Below, piece by piece: positions 1-10,661 of a stretch of 28,691 bases of DNA. The notes under the pieces are model-generated. The model was not told the DNA's origin. It saw only the letters and a list, made by a program, of their open reading frames with translations, and ran no database searches. Source of the DNA: Gracilaria vermiculophylla. Taxonomy: Eukaryota > Rhodophyta > Florideophyceae > Gracilariales > Gracilariaceae. The position numbers were made by a program, and so were the translations under genes. Position 1 is the first letter of the stretch, and every line of letters starts with the position of its first letter. The stretch lies in contig JAHNZQ020003150.1 of NCBI GenBank assembly GCA_019155205.2, positions 3,585,934 through 3,614,624 on the forward strand, given 5' to 3'.

Positions 1-504
1 TAGAGGTCTTGGTTTTAACTCTCCAAGAACTTTACGAATTATGCTTCACAAGTCTAGTTATAATTGTAATGTTTTGTTATTAACACATCATCCTATAAAC
101 GCATATTGCGAAATATGTTCATATGAAATGAAATTAATCATTTATTTTATCAAACATCGTTCATGTTCAATACTTTTAAGCGAAGACTATGGAAGTTTTG
201 AATGTTATCAGATTTATTGAAATATACGATGTGAAAAGATGTAATTTTTATTATTGTAGTAAAACATATATCGTTGTAAAAGGCTTTTTAACCGTAGATC
301 AAAAAGGTTTCTAGATGGAAACAATACACTTTTCCAATATTTGAGTTTTTCGAACCTCTTCGGGTTTTGAAACGTACCAGATCATATAAGAAATAACCAT
401 ATAGTCACAGTACGAGAGGGTCTTACGGAAACCGTGATTTGTTAATAACTTTAATATATAAATGACACGGATCCTTGTTACACAATAGATTTTTTTAACC
501 AGAA
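1..504. other. AT-rich stretch without a recognisable gene
   Basis: AT-rich sequence with short frames only and stops in every frame. I see no repeat, no RNA gene and no coding signal that holds over more than a few dozen codons. It may be intergenic DNA or a very old repeat. Confidence 0.5.
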
Positions 505-723
505 CTACTTTGCAGTGGTTCTTTCGCCCATGCTGCGCGCATTATCCGCTGCAACATGACTGCGAGCATGGTCTACACGGTAGAGCCAAAGCCTTACAAG
601 CTTTGCCAAGACGCTCCTGCGAACTATGTCCTCATTTCGCTCGCCGGCTGAGACGGTTGAATCTTCCACGACGACCACTTTGTTCTGAACCGCCGCCTCA
701 CTGTCGGCAGCCTCGCTAACCAT
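505..723 (-). CDS. Small hypothetical ORF, 72 codons, doubtful
   Basis: An open frame on the minus strand that begins at a true ATG (721-723). A TATA-like TTTTATAAG lies about 20 bases upstream of that ATG. The predicted product is acidic and valine-rich in its first half and basic at the end, with no motif I recognise. The segment is richer in G+C than its surroundings. It overlaps, in another frame, the end of the longer decayed frame at 624-1340, so at most one of the two is real here. It could be a chance frame. Confidence 0.2.
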   Translation of the reverse strand: MVSEAADSEAAVQNKVVVVEDSTVSAGERNEDIVRRSVLAKLVRLWLYRVDHARSHVAADNARSMGERTTAK

Positions 724-1340
724 TCTTTTCCTCGTCTTTCCTTATAAAATTCCGATCTTTGGAACTCGTAATGCAAATGTACTGCAGAGATCCCCTTTCA
801 TCGCAAACGGCAGGAAATATGTTGAACAATGGGAATTCTGAAGTGATGAATCAGGACCACATTTGGCTCCATCTGCGCCGCCAATATTTCGGCCTCCAGC
901 TGGGGTTTCTTTGTTGCCTCTTGTTTTTTTCCCTGTTGCTCATCCAAACTGTTCTGACTGACCAGTCTGCCATATCCACCATCAAAACTAAACTATCTAT
1001 TTGAGTGTTGTGCCTCTAAATCCAACACACCTGTCTCACTAATTTGGAAAGCTATATGCGAACCAGAACTATCCTTTTCAGGGTTCAATACGAGTGAGAT
1101 GCTCAACGCAGACTTGAAAGTTTCATGCTCCTACAGAATGAACCTCGCTAGTACAAAACGAAATGATCTTCAGCAATCATCCGCCACATTTTTCATGATT
1201 ATAGTATTAACAAATAATGCAATTACCATGTGGATAATTTCATTCAGAGATACATTGCGTTTCAAAAGTAAAGGACATCTACAAAACGCGCCAGAATGCA
1301 TAAGTTTGCCTATTGTAGCCCTCCTTCTTCTAAAGACCGT
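624..1340 (-). pseudogene. Decayed reading frame of unknown origin
   Basis: Reading the minus strand from 1340 to 624, one frame runs for 239 codons with only four internal stops and no frameshift. In DNA this AT-rich the other frames are hit far more often. The inferred product has a polar Gln/Lys-rich middle followed by an amphipathic Leu/Glu segment, and a basic C-terminus rich in Arg, Lys and Trp that ends at the TAG near 624-626. No start codon is clear. I recognise no domain. It may be part of an old mobile element or a dead host gene. The competing frame at 505-723 covers its last third. Confidence 0.35.
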
Positions 1341-2660
1341 TCAGTATTGGGATTAATAAATATGGGACATTTAGAACTAGCGCATAGTTATTTCCACAAC
1401 ATGTCGTCTTCTTATCACATAAAAAACGACGTCGTTTAGATTAAAAGCGTATAATACAGTTCTTTAAACAGTGCTTTAGATCTAGGCCGTTATTCACACT
1501 TTAATACCATTATTTTGAAGTATATAGTGCAACATAAACAAAGCGTTCTATAGATAGCCTAGCAATGACCATCAGCAATATTAAACAGAACTGCACGCGA
1601 GATAATTATCCTGGTAAAACGATGGTAATATCATGGAAAGAAAATTTCGTTTACTAAAAAGAACAAAATGGCAAAGAATCAAGCATGAAAAATATGTAAC
1701 GGGTTTTAGAAGAAAACAAACGTTTTTGAAATTTTATGTTGAATACATCAAGATGACATAATGTTTTTCAGAGAACTAACGGAATCAACAGAGGCAAAAA
1801 GTATATATTTCTAGTTCTGTGGAAATCCAATGTAGATGAACCACAACTGCAGGTATTGCGTCTTTGGTCAGAAGCAAAGACTTCTCAAGGCTTTCATATC
1901 ACTTCACATAACTCTGTAGCATACTTTCTATGTTCATCAGTAAAAAAAATGCTTTTTTTTACCAGAGTAAAGTGGCAGTTTAGTTCTTAACAGTAAAAGA
2001 ACAAATGTGTTTTTGAACTATAATGAAATGCCGCGCAGTTACTCGCGCTTTCTCTTTACTATAATCCTTTTGCAATTGTTTAAGATGCATTGGTTGGAAT
2101 GGTTGATGGCCCTTGCAGCCCATTTTATTCAGGTTTTGGTTAAAAACAACTGTATTGAAAATAGCGCGAAAGCCAGGAATATTTAAAGTTCGGAAAGTTA
2201 GAGGAATGCAATACGAAAGTAATTAATTAGTGCCTCTCTGTGAAAAGAAGCAACAATCGACTACTGAAGAAGGCAATGTGGCGAGGATCGCATACCTCTT
2301 TTTACTTCAAGCTACGACGGCGGGGTCTCATACCATTTATTCAGGGCGATGTGTGGTGATGTTCGTTTCCCTCGTGTGTGTACGGTCTAGCAGACAAAAT
2401 GAAGTTTGAATGTAAGATGCTCTATGATTTTGAAAGGATTTTCTTACTTGAAAAATAATGAAACCTGATTTCCGGAGTACTACAGTACTAAAAACATCTC
2501 CACTTGTTTCTGGTGGGAACACGGAAAAAGAAAATTGTTGCACTACCGTGGCATACTACCGATAGGCAGTGTGAATTTGATCGTTTTCATGTTTGCCTCT
2601 AAGCCTTAACTCCCCACCGGTCCGGGATGTGTGAGTTCTACACTCCTCATCAATGGAAAA
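1341..2660. other. AT-rich stretch, no supported gene
   Basis: About 1.3 kb of AT-rich DNA. Around 2123-1980 on the minus strand a 47-codon frame starts with ATG and looks mildly coding (Lys/Gln-rich), but beyond it stops come at the random rate. I see no repeat or structured RNA. The right end abuts the LTR of the Gypsy element. Confidence 0.45.
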
Positions 2661-3513
2661 AGAGATACTATTTCTAGTGCAATACGCCAAAGGGGAAACT
2701 CTCACGAAGGATGTTGGAACCTCCCTCTTGCGAGGTAGTTCAGAGGAAGAGCCTTACCCGGGCGAGGCACACAAGCCGGGCGTAACTCCGGGGCCAAGCC
2801 GTCGCAACGGATGCAGGGGGAAGACGAATGGAGAAACTGGGGATCCGGCAAGTCCTGTGATTAAGGCAGTCTCCGTAAGTACGACGAGATTTCCCTGTAA
2901 TGTATCGGGCTATCTGTGCAGCCGTGTTGGGTCGCGCCGGTATCGTGCAAGCCGCGTTAAGCGGGTGGCGGACATAGTCCAAAATCGGTAAACGAAGATT
3001 CGATGGGGATAACCTCGTACGAGGGCGAACCTGAAAGAAAGGAAAAATAGTCAAGACTATGGTTCTCGGCGTTTCGTGCGTTTGCCTTTCGTAGTCTACA
3101 GTGTACTTATCCAGGATGGAGGGGAAACCCGCGTGGGCGGAAAGCTGAGACCGAAGATCTCGCTTGGTGCGATATACTGGGAGCAACGGCCGAAGCGCCG
3201 TCGCGCTTAGTGCTGTAGCTCTAATACCAAGATAGCCGAATTTACTAATTAAATAAAATAGCGAAAAATACTTAATCAACCGTGCCAAGCAGGAGCTAAC
3301 CGGCGCTCATACTATACACATCCGCCCACGCGGAGCTGCAGCGCGCGTATTGCGGCGCGTGACACGTGCCGGGTCGGTTACCCCGGAACCCACAGCGCAA
3401 CCGGACGCGAATCGCACTCGTGACATTAATCGATCTCATAAGTGCGGCATAATTGGAATTCTGCGAACCGACAAAGTGCCCGGGAAAACCTCCCTAAAGA
3501 GCGTTGCACTTCA
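2661..3513 (-). repeat. 3' LTR of the deleted Gypsy element (copy A)
   Basis: It aligns over its full length with 6488-7342 in the same orientation and with 23913-24795 in the opposite orientation. It reads TG... inward from 3513 on the minus strand. Just outside that point lies a purine-rich tract (AAGGGGAC on the minus strand, about 3517-3526), as expected for a polypurine tract next to a 3' LTR. The frames inside it, including a 182-codon minus frame, are shared by the other LTR copies only as LTR sequence and have no protein features. Confidence 0.8.
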
Positions 3514-3557
3514 TACGTCCCCTTAAGAAGGGGCGCGCACCTCGAAAATGAATATCG

Positions 3558-4040
3558 ATGGCGGGCATTAGCGATATGAGCACGCCCGACTCGCCGGCTT
3601 CCGGAATTTCGTCTTGGCTGCAAACACGCGCCGCTTGCGAATCCTCTCTAATAACTTCGGCTACCATTACCAACGAGCCAATCCTGTCCGAACGCACTCC
3701 AAAACACCCTAGAAGGGGTTTAAACGGCTTCTGCTCTGTTTCAATTCTGCGGCGTACTCGCTCCACGCCTGAACAGGAAGACCTCGACATTGGACGCGAA
3801 GATGCGAAAGCTGCTCATGCGGACACTACGAATTTGGGCTCGCCTGAGATGGAAGACCCAGCCATGTCACACCTGCCAATTGGTGCGGTGCTTTGTTGGC
3901 AGGCGCCAGTACACCGCTGGCCGACTCACGACGCCATCATAGCAGCGGACCCGAGAACTCGGCTAGGAACCTCGATGCTGAGGCACGCTCCCTGGTTTCA
4001 CCCGATTGGAGTTCGTGAGGACCCGCTGATGGCTGTGTAG
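3558..4040 (+). pseudogene. N-terminal fragment of the element's antisense gene
   Basis: A 160-codon open frame on the strand opposite to gag. It starts at an ATG 45 bp from the LTR edge and has an in-frame stop just upstream. The minus strand of the long Gypsy at 23868 has a homologous ATG at the same distance from its LTR. Over about 83 comparable residues roughly half match, and an ungapped comparison of the first ~85 codons shows more third-position than first- or second-position changes, as expected for a once-translated frame. The product is Pro/Ser/Arg-rich at first and ends in a segment shared with the other copy (HAPWFHPI). The frame stops at 4040 soon after the internal-deletion junction, so it is truncated. 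Function unknown. Confidence 0.5.
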
Positions 4041-4059
4041 AGTCCGAGATAAGCCTTAA

Positions 4060-6279
4060 CCCTATAGGCCTGCTTTGTCATCTCTAGGAGTTGATCCAGG
4101 ATCCCGTTATACCCTACCGGTCTCCACGGTCGACGCAGAACCCCTAAGTGCACAGAGTCTGCATCTGCTGTCTCACCTGGAAAGAAATTTCAGTGGGGAG
4201 TAAAGTGATGGCGCCTCGGGGGTCGTGAGCCTTATCTGTACGGAAATATCTTCCTATGGGCAGACGTTCTCAGTAAGTTTCCCAGAACGGGCTTTCCCTC
4301 CGGCTCTCGCTTTGATTCCTTCACAACGAGTGCTTCATCCCGTTGAGACAGATTGACGGCACGAACGGCGTAGGCGGGACTTTCATGGTATTCGACACAT
4401 GATCGAGTCGTTCCTGGCGTTAGCCACTGTCACGAGAATGGGGTGTGAGCCTATGCGATGGAGAAATCCGTTGTCCCACAGGAATACGACGTCATCGGCA
4501 CCGCAGACTCCTCTTCACAGGACAGGGCTTCGTAATGGGCGACCCCCTGCGCTATCTCCTTTAACGGAAGAAAGCACTGTGGGGAGGTGTGTTCCGAAGT
4601 GTAGCACGAGTGGCAGACAACTTCCCACAAAGGAACTCGAAAAGCAGCGTCCCAGTTTTCGGCTGACCTACCGGGACTCCGGGTATCGACCCAACCAGGG
4701 AGCTGAACTCTCTACCTTCCACTAGAGTACAACAGGTGAGCGGCTGGGGCTCGGGTACTATACATTTAAAGGGTCTAGGACCCCTGAGGAGCTCTCGTTG
4801 CTGTATCGTACGAGCCTTCCGTCTTCCACAATGCTTTCGATGTCGGAACTGACCACCCATCATCGTGTAGAAAGTGGAAGCTGTCATGACCCAATTTGAG
4901 AATATCACTGGCGCCCAGCGAAAGATAGGAGGCATCTGAACCGATCATCAGCGTCTTTGCCCGCTTCGGCCTGTAGCCGGAGTTTTTCTCACAGAGTTTA
5001 TCTCCCTCTGTGCGGGTGAATTGGAAAAGCTTCAGGTATCCCACCTTAGGGTGACTTTTCCGGTGACGGGCAACGAGCCTCTTATTTGCCGCATTCAATT
5101 CATCAATAAACATAGTACACACCGTTCCTCTGCGGGATAAAGATTTCCGCAGTGGTGAAAAGCTTTATTCAGGCGTACCGAGTAGTCGGTCTCCAGCTCT
5201 CCAGTGCGCTGGCGAGTATCGCGCAGTGCGGGAATAGCCAACTGAATGGCAAGGTAAATCTTGTGAAAGCGCAAGAGGTACTGCACAGCCTTGGGCCAGC
5301 AGGTCAATCTTCCCTCCGACGCTCGAAATGAACCTCGAAATGAGAGTAATTGATCTTCGGCAGCCCCTCGTTAGAAGTACGGTAATGCCAAGTATGACTG
5401 GTCCTCACTTACATTGAGTATATCGGCTTCCGCGACAAAGCGGGCGAGGAAGTCCAGTACAAAAACTGGGTCGTCTCCACTAAAGTCCTGGTTTCTCATG
5501 AAGAGCTGCATTCCCTTGATGCAGTCCTTCACCTTACCCGTGTCACGGGGTGTTCTGCCTAAAAACAAATCTTCTAACCGATAATATCAATATGAAACCA
5601 ACTTTGTTTCCAAGGAATTGGTGGGGTTCAACGCCTCAAGCCCAGGGTGCTTCCAACCCTTTGACCCGGATCGCACTGCCCCAAAAGTGGTCATTGACCG
5701 TCTGAATCGGAGACTCCGCTCTCGGCGGTCATGGTCAGAGTCACTCTGTATGGGCTCAGAATTCTGAGCAGTCGATTTTGAGCCTGAAGAATATACTGTG
5801 ATGATCGCGTTTTCTAAGGTTGTACCGCTTTTTGCGGCCATTACGAGCCTCTGGAGTTCATCACAATGAGAGCAAGCGGTTTGCGCCGCGGATGCAGAAG
5901 CAAGAACAGCATTCTTAACCCACTCTACTCGGACTCGTACTTGATTACATCGATCATCAACGCCCATGACGTAGGACGCCGGCGGGCCGAAACCTTCGAG
6001 GATCATATTGACATCAGACCGCAGAATTTGGAGCTCCTCGGCGACATTCGTCGAGAGCCTGTTCGCGTGCCTTCGGTGTGATTCCACTTCTTCAACCTGG
6101 GCTGTCCGGGTTAGCCGCATGGCGTGGAGCTGCTCTTCCAAACCGCCCACATAAGCCACGTCTACCAAACGCGGCGGCGGGGACACCACCTTAATGGCTG
6201 TTGATGGCCCGGCTCCATGTGATAAGGTATCCGGCTCAGCCGTGAGCTTTCCAAGGTCCACCTAGTCTGCACCAGACAT
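4060..6279 (-). pseudogene. Decayed Gypsy gag
   Basis: Gag is the structural capsid protein of the retrotransposon. The likely ATG is at 6277-6279, followed after five codons by a TAG. From there 5587-6261 is an uninterrupted frame with a Pro-rich stretch and a coiled-coil-like segment (LEEQLHAMRL and the Glu/Arg-rich run after it). The next pieces, in shifted frames, carry typical retroviral-gag features: a segment ending SYLALPYF (5371-5568), a conserved Trp-Pro-Lys-Ala-Val-Gln-Tyr-Leu-Leu block (5095-5307), and a piece at 4775-5122. The last parts (4561-4935 and 4060-4300) match the gag tail of the long element at 15400-16365. There are several frameshifts and stops, so no full protein is made. 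Confidence 0.65.
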
Positions 6280-6487
6280 ATCGAGAGCCACCACGAGGAG
6301 CTTCCCATTCCCTTGGTGGGACCGTCTCCGGGTCGTTACTGGCTCGGCTCCAGTGGGTTTCCGTCAGATCGGAGGTATCCATCACAACGGTGAAATTCCA
6401 TCAACGAATGAATTCCAAATTGGACAACAAATGAAAAGAAATAACGACCTCAAAGAGGATCTGCCAGTGGTTCTCCGTTTACAATTC

Positions 6488-7342
6488 GAGATACTACTTT
6501 GTAGTGCAATAAATTATAGAGGAAACTACCACAAAGGATGTTTAAACCTCCCTCGTGCGAGGTAGTTCAGGGGCGTGGACTTCCTCGGGCGAGGCACACG
6601 AGCCGGGCATTACTCCGATACCAAGCCATCAAAACGGGTGCAGGAGGAAGGCGAATGTAGAAACTGGGGATCCGGCAATTCCTGTGCCCGAGGTAGTTTC
6701 CGTAAGTACGGTGAGATTTCGCTACAGCATGTAACGCTATCTCGCCACTGCCGGGTAATAAATTAGACCACGCGGGTATCGGGCAAGGCGCGTTGAGCGG
6801 GCGGCGGACATAATCCGAAATGGTTAAACCGGAGTTTCGGTGGTAATAATATCGTACGAGGGCGAACCTGAAAGAAGGGAACAATAGTCTAAACAATGGT
6901 ATTCGGCTTCACGAGCGGTTGACTTCCGTAGTCCACGGCGAACTTCTCCACAGTGCAGAAAGGTAATTGTGTGGGCAGCAAGTTCAAACCGAAGATCCCA
7001 CTTGAGGCAGTCTACTGGGCACGACGGCCGAAGTGCCACCGCGCCAGGTCCCAGAGCTCTAGAGCCGAACAGTCCGAAATTACAAAATAAAAAAAAAGGG
7101 AAATATTTACCGCGCAAGGCAGACGCCAAGCGGCGCTTATACTGAAGCCATCCGGAGGCGCGCGGCTGCCGCACGCGTACCACCGCGCGAGACGTGCGCC
7201 AGGTCGGCTACCTCGGAACCCACCGCGCAAACAGGCGCAAATCGCTCTCGTGACATTAAACGTTATCAAAAGTGCGGCCTAACAGAAATTCGGTGAACCG
7301 GCAAAGTGGCCAGAAAAACATCCCTGGAGGCCGTTGATTTCA
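6488..7342 (-). repeat. 5' LTR of the deleted Gypsy element (copy B)
   Basis: This 855-bp direct repeat of 2661-3513 is the right-hand end of the element and so the 5' LTR on the minus strand. It keeps the shared blocks around GAGGTAGTTCAG and GGGGATCCGGCAA seen in copy A. Divergence between A and B is considerable by eye, which means an old insertion. The TATA-like box present in copy C (24171) is degraded here. The leader between the LTR and the gag ATG is about 210 bp. I could not identify a primer-binding site with confidence. Confidence 0.8.
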
Positions 7343-7857
7343 TATTTCTCTCCGGCCAAGTGCTGCCGGGACAACTTCGGTCTTACACCCGACATTCCCG
7401 ACATTATATTGTTGCTTGCTCAAGAGGGCTCTACCGCCGAACTACATCTGTAGAGGAAGATTCGGACGTCTTCGTGTGCTATTCTCGCTTGTGAGCTGTT
7501 GAACTACACCAGTTTTTAATGTCGAAAAACACATCCATAAGTACCAAAAAAAGGGGTCCTTATATATAGTAAAATGGATGCAAAATAAAGTATTGAATAT
7601 CTCACAGTAATTATTTGTTGGTGATGAAGATATGTTTTCGAAATGGTTTTCTGACTTTACGTTTTTGTCTGAAACCAATTTTTGTTGGCCTGGAGTAGAC
7701 GTTCGTAGTTTTTTGACATTCCACAGCATATCATATGTTTTTCAAACAGTCTGTAGATATACAGACTGTTTTAAAATGTATATGAGATTATCTAAACGGT
7801 AGCAAATCTCTTTAGCATTTTTTTGGTATTTTTTTGCGTTCCTGGTTGCTACAATAA
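7343..7857. other. AT-rich stretch, no supported gene
   Basis: The first 150 bp are GC-moderate flank of the Gypsy element. The rest is strongly AT-rich with T and A runs. A 95-codon minus frame (7442-7729, true ATG) is present but its composition matches the surrounding AT-rich DNA and I see no motif. Confidence 0.4.
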
Positions 7858-8159
7858 ATGCAATGTTGTGGTGAAAATGGCGATGAGCGGACCGCCAACC
7901 AAGTTGTTCGGACCTTGCTCCCGATGATTGTAGCTAGGTGGCAGAACCTCTCGATGCGGTGGCGCGAGACGTCCGGGCGTCACTCCGGAAAGTCTCGTAC
8001 CTGCCTAGCGACGAGGATAGAGTGCGTGAATCAGCCGGACGTGCCGGTCTTGATGCCTACGAGTCCATGTGCAGCAGTATCCGTGCAAACGGTAAAAAGA
8101 AACTAGAACAACGACCCAAGCCGCGATACGAGGCTCAGACTCGAGAGTCGAGTAGATAA
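7858..8159 (+). CDS. Uncertain small coding segment
   Basis: Two overlapping plus-strand frames look mildly coding. One begins at ATG 7858 and runs 82 codons, with an amphipathic first part (Val, Leu, Trp, Arg). The other runs 7938-8159 without an ATG and gives an acidic-then-basic product (SDEDRVRES ... KPRYEAQTRESSR). A change of frame near 7938, either an indel or a short intron ending in TTGTAG, could join them. The segment is GC-richer than its surroundings. No domain is recognised. It may be a fragment of a mobile element. Confidence 0.25.
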
Positions 8160-8471
8160 TATCCCACAAACGGGTATTAAAAATTTCTAAGCAGGGTGGA
8201 AAATATACACGATACAACTGTAGGTAAACGGTAAAAACAACGAAAAGAAGGACAGAAAAAGTCCATAACCACGGTGGAATTATCCTTAGCGGAAGTGGTA
8301 AGATGGCCATCCGTGTGTGCGGCGGAAACACCCGGTGAGGGTCTGGAGCCGTCTGCAACGCGGTGAGGTCAGAGCCGAGATTCTTTTTGCGGAGGTTTAC
8401 TTGCCGTGCAGTGCAACGGACTTGCCATCTTGAATGCATGGTCTAAAAGTACGCTAAATTAAGTAAAATAT

Positions 8472-8836
8472 CTAAAAACTGCCAGCACTGCTGGGCGAAT
8501 CATCCACGTTTGCGGCCGCCATCGTTTTGCCATGGCGCATTGACAAAGCCACCAAATGCGGTACACGTGGGCAGCGCAGTGCACCCTTCGTAGACAAACC
8601 AAAAAAATGGGCAGACCACCACACGTGGATTCTTAATACCTGGATGGGTGGGCCGGACGCCGAACAACTCTCATGGAAGAGACCAACGAGCATCCCCCAC
8701 AGGAGCCAATTGCTCAACAAATGTTACTGGGACTTTTTTTCAAAATGACAGCCTAGACCGCTACCAATCCTCAACTAAAATGCCTGGTATAGCATTCGAA
8801 ACGTTCTCTAAAAGGAACATACCGGTTACTTTTTAG
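8472..8836. other. GC-richer island with overlapping open frames, unassigned
   Basis: Frames are open on both strands (plus 8527-8748 and 8648-8836, minus 8472-8720). One plus frame at about 8640-8755 reads EPIAQQMLLGLFFKMTA, a Gln-rich helical stretch of the sort found in DNA-binding partners of transposons, but it has no start codon and no homologue in the window. I cannot choose a strand with confidence. Confidence 0.2.
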
Positions 8837-9341
8837 AAGTCTGTTTTGTTTAGATTGAACTTATTACATCAGTGAAAAAAAATTTCCGTTTTTTTCCAGT
8901 ACACTTTTTCAACATGCCAGTCAATCTGTTTTTGTTTCCTTCGATCTTGTAGAAAAAAAATGTTTTCTGTCTTTTCTATGCTTAACATTGGTTTTTTATC
9001 TCCTTTCATATAGATTACTTTTAAACGTTGCGATTGAGACTCTTTCTAAAGGATTTGCAAAAAGAATTACTTCTTACTTATCTTATTTTTCATTTATCTT
9101 TTGTCTGCGGAACTAAGCTTTTAAGAGCGTCTTGGAGATCGTTTAAATCCATAAGTAGTTGGAATAGGCGGACATTAAAACTTTTGACTCTAATTTATTC
9201 GGCGTTGAACTTTATGATTTGATGCTGTTCCTGCTTGAAAAGTGAAAGACCTCGTGCAATTTGAACTGGAGAAAAGAGTGTGTGCATGTTATACTTTGAA
9301 ACTATTCTGCGTACATGATATGCGAAAAATAGCATACATTA
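8837..9341. other. T-rich stretch without a gene
   Basis: Low-complexity T- and A-rich DNA with repeated TTTTT and TCTTT runs. One 64-codon frame (9028-9222) is a by-product of composition. Nothing else is seen. Confidence 0.5.
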
Positions 9342-9394
9342 CAGTGTGGCCCACGTTTTAGAGGTGATCCGAATTTAAAACGCACTCTACACTG
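9342..9394. repeat. Imperfect 53-bp inverted repeat beginning CAGTGT
   Basis: The left arm (9342-9360) and right arm (9376-9394) are reverse complements at about 14 of 19 positions. They share CAGTGT at the outer edge and CGTTTTA at the inner edge around a 15-base centre. The shape resembles the terminal or subterminal hairpin of a small DNA transposon. I found no matching partner further along, so it may be a lone end or a small folded element. Confidence 0.35.
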
Positions 9395-9685
9395 ATGCAG
9401 TGCGGTCCGTAAGTATGGTGAATTCCGGATCTAAAGTGGTACCAGATACTCAAGGCAGCACATTGCTTTGACGATCGCGTTCTGAGAATTTGTACAGATG
9501 TACAGCAATAGTCGGTTGGGGCTATCGTAAGCTTTAAATCTCGCTCAAAGAAAATTTAGGGCGTGGGGGTGTTTTCTAAGTATTGGACCGTCTTCATCAT
9601 ATTACTGACAGCTTTTTCAGCAATGTCTCATGTGGCTGAAGCGATGATATGCACTTGTTTGCGGAGATACAACTAGGGGTCCTAG

Positions 9686-9925
9686 GCCACAAGCGCACTA
9701 CACACATCGGGACAACCAATTGGGATACACGAAAGCATTTCCCAGTCTCTAAATGAGTTTGTGGTGGGGATCGACGGATGCAAAATTTCCGTTGGCAACG
9801 TGGGTTACCTTGTAAGCGCGACAATTGCTGAAAGTAGAACCTCACAAGCGTTTCGAAGAGGTACCACTAGGCGGCGACGTCTTCAAAAAGCTCGCCGCAG
9901 GGTGAGCAGCTCCATTACTATGTAA
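9686..9925 (+). pseudogene. Possible decayed coding fragment, unassigned
   Basis: An 80-codon open plus-strand frame with no ATG, bounded by TAG upstream and TAA downstream. The first half looks folded (hydrophobic Val/Ile/Gly blocks such as FVVGIDGCKISVGN) and the second half is strongly basic with Arg runs. Beyond the TAA the same frame goes on for about 25 more codons. A competing minus frame (9597-9845) covers the same DNA. No family recognised. Confidence 0.25.
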
Positions 9926-10042
9926 ACGTTGTGCGAAGAGGTGAGAACGGCATGCAGAGTGATAATGCTGGCTGGTTTTAGCGGCACATGAACACATGGC
10001 GGGGGAGGAGGAGGAAGGAGGGCAGAGCGCAGCTTGCGTCAT

Positions 10043-10628
10043 TATCAGGACAAATATGAGGTAGAACAGTTATTCACATTGGACGAAGTGACAAGAACGG
10101 AGTACTAAGGAAAGTATTAAGATATCTACATTGTAAAAATAAAGATAAATAACAACCAAATGTGGCTCCCTTGCCCAACCAAAACAAGAGTGACGTTGTA
10201 CCTTTCGTTCAATCAAAATATTCTAAAGCTACAGGCAAGAATTTTTTCATTCGATTTTGAGTGCAAACGCAAAACTTTCAGACAAAGTGTCGCTTCACTT
10301 TGATTGGTGGAGAGTTAAAATAAACCAACCCATTTGCTTGTGTGTCAACTCGAGCTAAATGTCGATATTAGAGAATGAACGCAAGAAAGAATTCGTTAGA
10401 ACGTGACAAAATCCATGCGACACGCATTCCTGTGTGTGAAGTGTGACGGACATTAGCAAAGTCTGCCATTCTCAGTTATTGAAGAATGCGTCAATTGCAA
10501 AGCAACCTGAGCCTTAAAAAAGCCTGCATGTGAGAATCCACGCTCTCTGCATGGGCATTTCACCATGCTCCTCGCACAACATACACCCCCCCACACCGAC
10601 ATCTATAGATATCCCATTTCCCCCATCT
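10043..10628. other. Upstream region of the Myb-like gene, no coding signal
   Basis: AT-rich DNA without a supported frame. It includes an inverted CCAAT box (ATTGG at 10303-10307) about 325 bp upstream of the TATA box, a weak and possibly chance match, and a short C-run (10588-10594). The left end of Harbinger-2 should lie here, but I could not place its terminal repeat. Confidence 0.4.
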
Positions 10629-10636
10629 TATAAAAG
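10629..10636 (+). promoter_or_regulatory. TATA box (TATAAAAG) upstream of the Myb-like gene
   Basis: A perfect TATAAAAG lies about 26 bases before the first in-frame codon of the decayed Myb-like frame and about 90 bases before its Myb-like domain. Position and orientation suit a core promoter for that gene. If so, the transcription start would fall near 10660. Confidence 0.4.
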
Positions 10637-10661
10637 CGATCAATCACAACCACTGCTGTAA

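Larger units (their letters stand above)
2661..7342 (-). mobile_element. Gypsy-type LTR retrotransposon, internally deleted, non-autonomous
   Basis: Two direct repeats of about 854 bp (2661-3513 and 6488-7342) bracket 3 kb of interior. The interior reads on the minus strand: 5' LTR at the right, about 210 bp of leader, decayed gag, then directly the far 3' part of the element, then the 3' LTR at the left. Protease, RT, RNase H, integrase and chromodomain are absent. Compared with the longer relative at 15400-24795, gag matches up to about position 16365 of that element and then the match jumps to about 23383, so a block of about 7 kb is missing. I found no convincing target-site duplication. 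Both ends were placed by aligning the LTR copies by eye and may be off by about 10 bases. Confidence 0.75.

Noticed and set aside
2740..3288. A 182-codon minus-strand frame
   Set aside because: It lies wholly inside LTR copy A. The matching sequence in copies B and C does not stay open, so it is not a gene.
2651..7350. A target-site duplication around the short Gypsy element
   Set aside because: The bases left of 2661 and right of 7342 do not match for 4-6 bp at any edge I tried. Either the duplication has decayed or the edges are a few bases off.
7442..7729. A 95-codon minus-strand frame with a true ATG
   Set aside because: Residue content (Asn, Lys, Phe, Ser) simply follows the AT-rich DNA. 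No motif.
8005..8439. A 144-codon minus-strand frame with a hydrophobic stretch that could be a membrane segment
   Set aside because: The hydrophobic part coincides with a T-rich composition shift, the frame overlaps a better plus-strand candidate at 7858-8159, and there is no domain or second copy to support it.
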